This document shows positions 38,621-43,148 of a DNA stretch of 43,148 bases, one piece after another. Under the pieces are notes generated by a model. It searched no databases, had not been told where the DNA came from, and worked only from the letters and a program-made list of their open reading frames with translations. This stretch comes from Euperipatoides rowelli. Its lineage: Eukaryota > Onychophora > Udeonychophora > Euonychophora > Peripatopsidae. The DNA lies in NCBI GenBank assembly GCA_003024985.2, contig PXIH01S0000346.1. One strand, 5' to 3'. Made by a program: the position numbers and the translations under genes. Every line of letters begins with the position of its first letter. The first letter of the stretch is position 1.

Positions 38621-39433
38621 TCATCCATCTTTTTCATATATAATGGTCCATTGTGTTTTTAAAAACTTAAAATCAAGTCCAAGCCCAAAAAGAGACTCAG
38701 AAGAACCTATAAATAAATAACTGCGAGAAGACATGTTTGTATAAAATCTTTTTAAAGTATCTATTCTTGACTTTTCATCAAAATAGATAAGAACATTACG
38801 ACAAAAAACAATATCAATATTTCTAAATCCACTATCAAATTTTAGATTATGATAATCAAATCTTATGTGTTTTCTTAATTTGGAGGATACTTTATATCCT
38901 TCCGAACAAGGCTCCATATATTTTTCTAAATACTTAGCAGGTATAGCATTGCATTTAATTTTAGAATACACACCTTCCTTGGCAACTAAAAGAGATTTTA
39001 AACTAAGATCAGAGGCAATAATTACAAAACTAAAATTACTTGGCAACTTGTCTTCTAAAACCATTGCCAGAGAATAAGGTTCCTCTCCAGTAGAACAGCC
39101 TGTTGACCACAAAACAATTTTACGATTATTATTTTGCCTTTTAATTTCTATCATGCTTGGAATTACAAACTTTTCAAAAGTTTCAAAGTGCAGTATGTCT
39201 CTAAAGAAACTAGTTAAATTGGTAGTTATAATATCTAAAAAATACTTTTTCTTTAAACTATCTCTACTAATAAGTTCAAACAAGTATTCAGGAGAATCCA
39301 AATTTAACTTCCTTAAAGTATCAATTATTCTACCTTGCAAGACAACTTTATTACTATCATCAAACCTAATACCACTATTTTTATAAACAAAATCAATAAA
39401 TTTCAACAACAATATATTGTCTAAATTAGACAT
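38621..39433 (-). CDS. cheR2: Chemotaxis methyltransferase CheR
   Basis: A 270-residue CheR that methylates receptor glutamates using S-adenosylmethionine. The N-terminal helical domain (SGIRFDDSNKVVLQGRI) is followed by the methyltransferase core with WSTGCSTGEEPYSLAM, IIASDLSLKSL and DIVFCRNVLIYFDE. The RNVLIYF motif is a family hallmark. It lies upstream of cheB1 in transcription order, with a gap of 73 bp. The suffix 2 follows B31 naming, in which cheR1 is elsewhere. Confidence 0.93.
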   Translation of the reverse strand: MSNLDNILLLKFIDFVYKNSGIRFDDSNKVVLQGRIIDTLRKLNLDSPEYLFELISRDSLKKKYFLDIITTNLTSFFRDILHFETFEKFVIPSMIEIKRQNNNRKIVLWSTGCSTGEEPYSLAMVLEDKLPSNFSFVIIASDLSLKSLLVAKEGVYSKIKCNAIPAKYLEKYMEPCSEGYKVSSKLRKHIRFDYHNLKFDSGFRNIDIVFCRNVLIYFDEKSRIDTLKRFYTNMSSRSYLFIGSSESLFGLGLDFKFLKTQWTIIYEKDG

Positions 39434-39565
39434 ACAACAAAACTCTCATTCAACAATTATCTATTATAGTAATTTATTAAAAGAACTATACAAACTTTAT
39501 TAAAAATCTGTCACAATTACATAATGTTAAAATTTTTTAAAATAAATACTTAAGGACAAAATTTT

Positions 39566-40228
39566 ATGAATAAAAATATAATTCATTTTTTATTAATAAC
39601 TTTACTTCTTGTTTCTTGTGGGAAAGGTGGAAAAATGAAAGATGGAATTTTTGCTAATATTCACACTAATAAAGGAGATATTATTGTAAAACTTTTCTAT
39701 GAAGAAGCCCCTTTAACAGTCATGAATTTTATAGGACTAGCTGAAGGATTAATTGAAAATACAGTTAAAAAAGGTCCATTTTATGAAGATATAATCTTTC
39801 ACAGAGTTGTTGATGATTTTATAATTCAAGCAGGCGACCCAACAGGCAGTGGTTATGGTGGACCTGGTTATTCATTTCCCGATGAGATAAATGAAAACTT
39901 AACACATAAATTTGAAGGAATATTTTCAATGGCTAATGCAGGAGCAAATACTAATGGAAGTCAATTCTTTATTACACTAAACAATACATCAAGTCACCTT
40001 GACTCTAAACATACAATTTTTGGACAAGTTGTTAAGGGAATGGATATTGTAAAAACAATCAAAGAAGGTGACAAAATAATTAACATAAAAATAGATAAAA
40101 AAGGTACTAATGCTTTAAAATTCAAAGTAAATAATGAAGAATTTCTCAAATTAAATGAAAAAAAAATGAAACAACTAGAAGAGAAAAACAAAGAATATAT
40201 GAATTCACAATTTGAAAGCTTAAAATAA
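39566..40228 (+). CDS. Lipoprotein cyclophilin-type peptidyl-prolyl isomerase
   Basis: A 220-residue protein with a signal peptide and lipobox LLVSC (Cys18), then a cyclophilin domain: FYEDIIFHRVVDDFIIQAGD with the catalytic Arg, GTGSGYGG-like GDPTGSGYGGPGYSFP, NTNGSQFFIT and HTIFGQVVKGMD. The C-terminal end is a lysine-rich helix (KMKQLEEKNKEYM). It is probably a membrane-anchored chaperone that helps exported proteins fold. It is transcribed away from cheR across a 132-bp gap. A lipidated cyclophilin is unusual compared with the cytoplasmic or plain periplasmic ones in other bacteria. Confidence 0.9.
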   Translation: MNKNIIHFLLITLLLVSCGKGGKMKDGIFANIHTNKGDIIVKLFYEEAPLTVMNFIGLAEGLIENTVKKGPFYEDIIFHRVVDDFIIQAGDPTGSGYGGPGYSFPDEINENLTHKFEGIFSMANAGANTNGSQFFITLNNTSSHLDSKHTIFGQVVKGMDIVKTIKEGDKIINIKIDKKGTNALKFKVNNEEFLKLNEKKMKQLEEKNKEYMNSQFESLK

Positions 40229-40376
40229 TAAATAAGCAGCAATATACAAATTTTAAAAAGAATAGTAATGATAACTTTACTAAGTATTATCAAGGTTTTT
40301 TAGGATATGAGAATACAGAAAACATACAAGCATAGCTCCTGTTTTATTAATTATTAGAATTAGCTTAAGCTATATA

Positions 40377-40538
40377 CTAATTTCTTACCCAAGCAAATGT
40401 TATTATAATATGTTCTTCTTGCATTAGTAATGGACTTGCAAACCTAAAAAGTATGTTAATTCCTTCCTACAAATTAATTAAAACAGATATAAGTGTAAAA
40501 AAACTTGATAATCCTTCATTACCTATTAATAATAGGCT
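40377..40538 (-). pseudogene. Possible remnant of a beta-barrel protein gene
   Basis: The 349-base gap 40229-40577 has no intact gene. On the minus strand one frame reads about 53 codons with a single TAG inside, ending ILFRFASPLLMQEEHI then ITFAWVRN and a stop. The alternating polar and non-polar pattern and aromatic end look like the last strands of an outer-membrane barrel. Upstream bases continue in a different frame (ELYYYMETKAYY). In such AT-rich DNA this could also be chance. Confidence 0.3.
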
Positions 40539-40577
40539 TTAGTCTCCATATAGTAATATAATTCAAAGGTTGGCTCA

Positions 40578-41366
40578 TTAAAGAGGATAAAGGCTGTTTG
40601 AAGTTAACATGTCTCTGTTAATTTCTCCAGTCCTAATAACATTGTACAATTTATCAACAGTATCAAATGTTACGAAAAAAGGATACAAATTCATGGCTTC
40701 AATCTGAATGCCACCATTTGTGTTGTAATCTGAAACACGCAAAACATCACTTCCTAAATCTAATTTACAAATAAGAAGCTTCAAGGTAGAACCAGTAGCA
40801 TTTTTAATCTTAGCATTATATTTTCCCTTTTTGTTTGCTCTTTCTCCTTTATCAAGGGTAAACTGTAAAAAACGATTATATTCCTCACGCGAATCAAAAC
40901 GGCTTTGATTAAGCAGATATACAAAATTTTTTACATTACTAGGATCAATAGTCAAAGACAAATTCTCTTTAGTAGTATTGTTTTCTAGGAAAAGAGTAAA
41001 ATTAAGCCATTGGTTTTCATATATTTCACGAAGATTTTCTAGCGTCATATTTTGCACACTAGCAATATCTTTTACTCCAAATTTCTCTACTGCCCTACCA
41101 TGAAAATTAATAGACAAAGATTTAATATAAGCAAGACTAATAACACCAGAAACTACTGAATCAAAATCCAGAGCAAGGCGACTTCGCTCTGGCTCAAGTA
41201 CTGGAATTTTAATTTTAGCACAAGGATACTTATCAACAACAGGATTTGTAGTATCTGGATTTGTAGTATCTGGATTTGTAGTATCTGGACTTGTTATTTC
41301 TGAATGACAAGTCAAAAATAAAACCAAAAATAACATAACAACTATGAACTTAAATTTCTTTAACAT
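40578..41366 (-). CDS. Predicted lipoprotein with Pro-Asp-Thr-Thr-Asn repeats
   Basis: A 262-residue protein with a signal peptide and lipobox FLTC (Cys20). Directly after it come three copies of PDTTN, encoded by a perfect 15-bp repeat, which probably form a flexible tether. The folded part begins about residue 45 and has no recognised motif (ALDFDSVVSGVISLAYIKS, AVEKFGVKDIASVQNM). It is the first or only gene after an 80-bp gap from the membrane-protein gene and is probably surface-associated. I cannot assign a function. Confidence 0.78.
   Translation of the reverse strand: MLKKFKFIVVMLFLVLFLTCHSEITSPDTTNPDTTNPDTTNPVVDKYPCAKIKIPVLEPERSRLALDFDSVVSGVISLAYIKSLSINFHGRAVEKFGVKDIASVQNMTLENLREIYENQWLNFTLFLENNTTKENLSLTIDPSNVKNFVYLLNQSRFDSREEYNRFLQFTLDKGERANKKGKYNAKIKNATGSTLKLLICKLDLGSDVLRVSDYNTNGGIQIEAMNLYPFFVTFDTVDKLYNVIRTGEINRDMLTSNSLYPL
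41242..41286. repeat. Three tandem copies of a 15-bp unit
   Basis: GGATTTGTAGTATCT is repeated three times without change, followed by a diverged partial fourth copy. It encodes the PDTTN tether of the lipoprotein on the minus strand. Copy number can change without breaking the frame. Confidence 0.92.
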
Positions 41367-41446
41367 AAATTACTCCCTTTATAATTAAAGTATTAGACCA
41401 TAACTTACTAAACAACTAGTTAAATTCTATAAAATATTAATATTTC

Positions 41447-42214
41447 TTATAGCCAATAGAAAAATAACTTACTTGAGCGACGTAAATAAAAATAAGTTCC
41501 AATGCCAATTAATATAAAAGAGAAGGGTACATCTTTAAAACTTAAACATATTCCAAACAAAATAAAAAAAATTGATAAAAATAAAATGAAATAACTCAAA
41601 CTACCATGCTTTACGAAAGCAACTAAAAAATTAGTAAGAATAAGAAACAAAAATAAATAAACATAAAACATAAAATTGATATTATACAACTTAAATTCAA
41701 AATCATTACGAATAGCATAAGAATTAATAGGAATTAATAAAGTTAAAACACAAGAAATATAAAATATAAAATATAAAATATAGTTTAAAGATTTAATTTT
41801 GAAATCACAAATATACAAGCTTAAAAAAAAAAGACTCAATAATGAAAAAATATTTAAGAAATAATACATTTTTACATAATGATAATAATTGGATGTTAAT
41901 TCGGAAGAAAATAAATGAATGATTAAAACCTTAAAAGGTTTACATACATGTATAAGGTTAAAACAACAAAAAAGTATAAATTGTATATTAACTGTTAGTT
42001 TGTAGGCTACATATGCCCATAACAAACTAACAATACCTATAATAAAAATAAATAAAATATTTAAAACTAAAAAAAAATTATTTTTATACAAATTCACACA
42101 GTAAGTAACAAAACTACTATTAAAATTGCTTATAAATACAAAAACAATAAAACCAAAAATAACTAACAAAAAAATATTTGAAGAAAAATTCGATTTTAAA
42201 GAATTTATATTCAT
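41447..42214 (-). CDS. Multi-pass membrane protein of unknown function
   Basis: A 255-residue very hydrophobic protein with about seven membrane segments (for example IFLLVIFGFIVFVFISNF, FFLVLNILFIFIIGIVSLLW, SYFILFLSIFFILFGICL). No family is recognised. I use the ATG at 42214, whose A is the last base of the nucA stop codon (TAATG), with GGAAG just upstream; an in-frame TTG would add four residues. The overlap points to translational coupling with nucA. Unlike the soluble neighbours it has no catalytic signature. Confidence 0.75.
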   Translation of the reverse strand: MNINSLKSNFSSNIFLLVIFGFIVFVFISNFNSSFVTYCVNLYKNNFFLVLNILFIFIIGIVSLLWAYVAYKLTVNIQFILFCCFNLIHVCKPFKVLIIHLFSSELTSNYYHYVKMYYFLNIFSLLSLFFLSLYICDFKIKSLNYILYFIFYISCVLTLLIPINSYAIRNDFEFKLYNINFMFYVYLFLFLILTNFLVAFVKHGSLSYFILFLSIFFILFGICLSFKDVPFSFILIGIGTYFYLRRSSKLFFYWL

Positions 42215-43056
42215 TACAACTTCCAAGAAGAAAAATCTTTTTTACTCTCCAACGCTTGCTCTATGTCATCGTTCATTCGTTTAAAAAAATCTATATTAGT
42301 TTGTTCCTCAACTTCATCCACACTTACCACATAATCCTTTAAATCGCCTGGAGGTGCAGAATGAGGAAAGATAAAAGATATTATATCATATGATTTATCA
42401 TCTTTCTCCCATAGTATTATCTTATAAAAATATGTAGGAACTAATACCCTACCAGCACCAATAGTACCATCAGAACTTGTTAAAATACCAGCAGCAATAA
42501 TATATAAAACTTGTTTTTCCATTACCCAATTGTCTACTTTATCTTCAAGCTGCTTCCAAATTCCGTTATTAAATGAATGTTTTTGTGGAGAAATATTAGA
42601 TAAGTAAAAAGTATCATGCCAGGCTTGGTGTGAAAAAGACATATCTGAAGCACGAACCAAATGACCTCTATCATAACCACTATGTTTATAATCAGCAAGT
42701 TTTGGACCAACTCCTTTAATACTAGGATCTTCATAGAATCTCTCTTTTTTTCTCCTCTTTTCTAATTTTGAAAAAGTTACAACTTCTTCTAGCATACCCT
42801 TAGTTAACTTATACAAAGTCCATTCTGCTTCTTTAGCACTTGCTGCATACCCAACAGTATAATATTTCTTAGCAAGAATCTGTGTTGTTAAAGGTCCGTC
42901 TGGAAGTAATTCATCTGAACTAACCTCTTTTAATACGGCAGAAGGTTCTTTTTGCAAATGTTCTACAGGTCCTGTTTTGTAGAAATAGAAAAATAGACCA
43001 CCAACAGAAGAACCTAGTAAAAGTAATAATGTATGTTTTTTTTTATTAAAATTCAT
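42214..43056 (-). CDS. nucA: DNA/RNA non-specific endonuclease (NucA type)
   Basis: A 280-residue beta-beta-alpha-metal nuclease. The N-terminus has a single hydrophobic segment (HTLLLLLGSSVGGLFFYFY) that may be a signal anchor, placing the enzyme outside the cytoplasm. The active-site motif is YDRGHLVRASDMSFS (catalytic His in DRGH), followed by the metal-binding Asn in LSNISPQ. Such enzymes cut DNA and RNA without sequence preference and could supply nucleotides for salvage. The ATG at 43056 has AAGGAG five bases upstream; a GTG directly before it is less likely. It lies downstream of the 5S rRNA gene. Confidence 0.9.
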   Translation of the reverse strand: MNFNKKKHTLLLLLGSSVGGLFFYFYKTGPVEHLQKEPSAVLKEVSSDELLPDGPLTTQILAKKYYTVGYAASAKEAEWTLYKLTKGMLEEVVTFSKLEKRRKKERFYEDPSIKGVGPKLADYKHSGYDRGHLVRASDMSFSHQAWHDTFYLSNISPQKHSFNNGIWKQLEDKVDNWVMEKQVLYIIAAGILTSSDGTIGAGRVLVPTYFYKIILWEKDDKSYDIISFIFPHSAPPGDLKDYVVSVDEVEEQTNIDFFKRMNDDIEQALESKKDFSSWKL

Positions 43057-43091
43057 CACAACTCCTTAAATCATTAATTTTATTTAAATAT

Positions 43092-43148
43092 AAAACCCTA
43101 GCAGCAACTTACTCTCCCCCAAACTTGGAGTACCATCAGCGATAAGGA
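43092..43148 (-). rRNA. rrf: 5S rRNA, 3' part
   Basis: On the minus strand the bases from the window edge read CGCTGATGGTACTCCAAGTT, then a GGGGGAGAGTAAG segment and a TGCTAGGG end. This matches the second half of bacterial 5S rRNA (helix IV/V and the 3' acceptor strand). About the last 57 bases of a roughly 112-base gene are in the window. Its 3' end faces nucA. In B31 rrf-type genes also lie on this side of the hpk1 region. Confidence 0.85.

Overview
The window is a piece of a Borrelia (Borreliella/relapsing-fever type) chromosome. The evidence is the very AT-rich base composition, AAGGAG-type ribosome sites and many short lipoboxes. It also carries the gene set known from B. burgdorferi B31 as bmp, rpsG, rpsL, rpoC, rpoB, rplL-J-A-K, nusG, secE, rpmG and proS, and separately nucA, cheR2, cheB1, adk, dipA, rrp1 and hpk1. 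B31 names and order are quoted from memory; no search was run.

Region 1 (1-1.44 kb, minus) holds two tandem Bmp-family nucleoside-binding lipoprotein genes, the first cut by the window edge. Region 2 (1.5-13.54 kb, minus) is the core gene-expression operon, transcribed tRNA-Thr, rpmG, tRNA-Trp, secE, nusG, rplK, rplA, rplJ, rplL, rpoB, rpoC, rpsL, rpsG. Region 3 (13.6-22.7 kb) has conserved Borrelia envelope proteins (two lipoproteins, an ankyrin protein, secreted proteins), a dicarboxylate/amino-acid symporter and a type 3 ProRS.

Region 4 (22.92-24.88 kb) is foreign. A higher-GC, broken gene for a fused adenine methyltransferase/Mrr-like nuclease sits between 16-bp perfect inverted repeats. 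Region 5 (24.98-34.3 kb, plus) is glpF-glpK-glpD followed by hpk1-rrp1: glycerol uptake and use next to the c-di-GMP two-component system which, in B. burgdorferi, controls glp expression in the tick. Region 6 (34.36-43.06 kb, mostly minus) carries the porin dipA, adk, a TraB-family membrane protein, cheB, cheR, a lipoprotein cyclophilin, a repeat-containing lipoprotein, a membrane protein and nucA, ending in the 3' part of a 5S rRNA gene.

The points most worth a second look are: an extra, diverged copy of the RpoC N-terminal segment; the decayed methyltransferase with breaks in G-tracts and its bracketing inverted repeats; the juxtaposition of proS-side genes, glpFKD and hpk1, which differs from B31 order; a tRNA-Thr with a non-standard anticodon arm; a perfect 42-bp palindrome over the adk stop codon; and long G-tracts directly upstream of two start codons.
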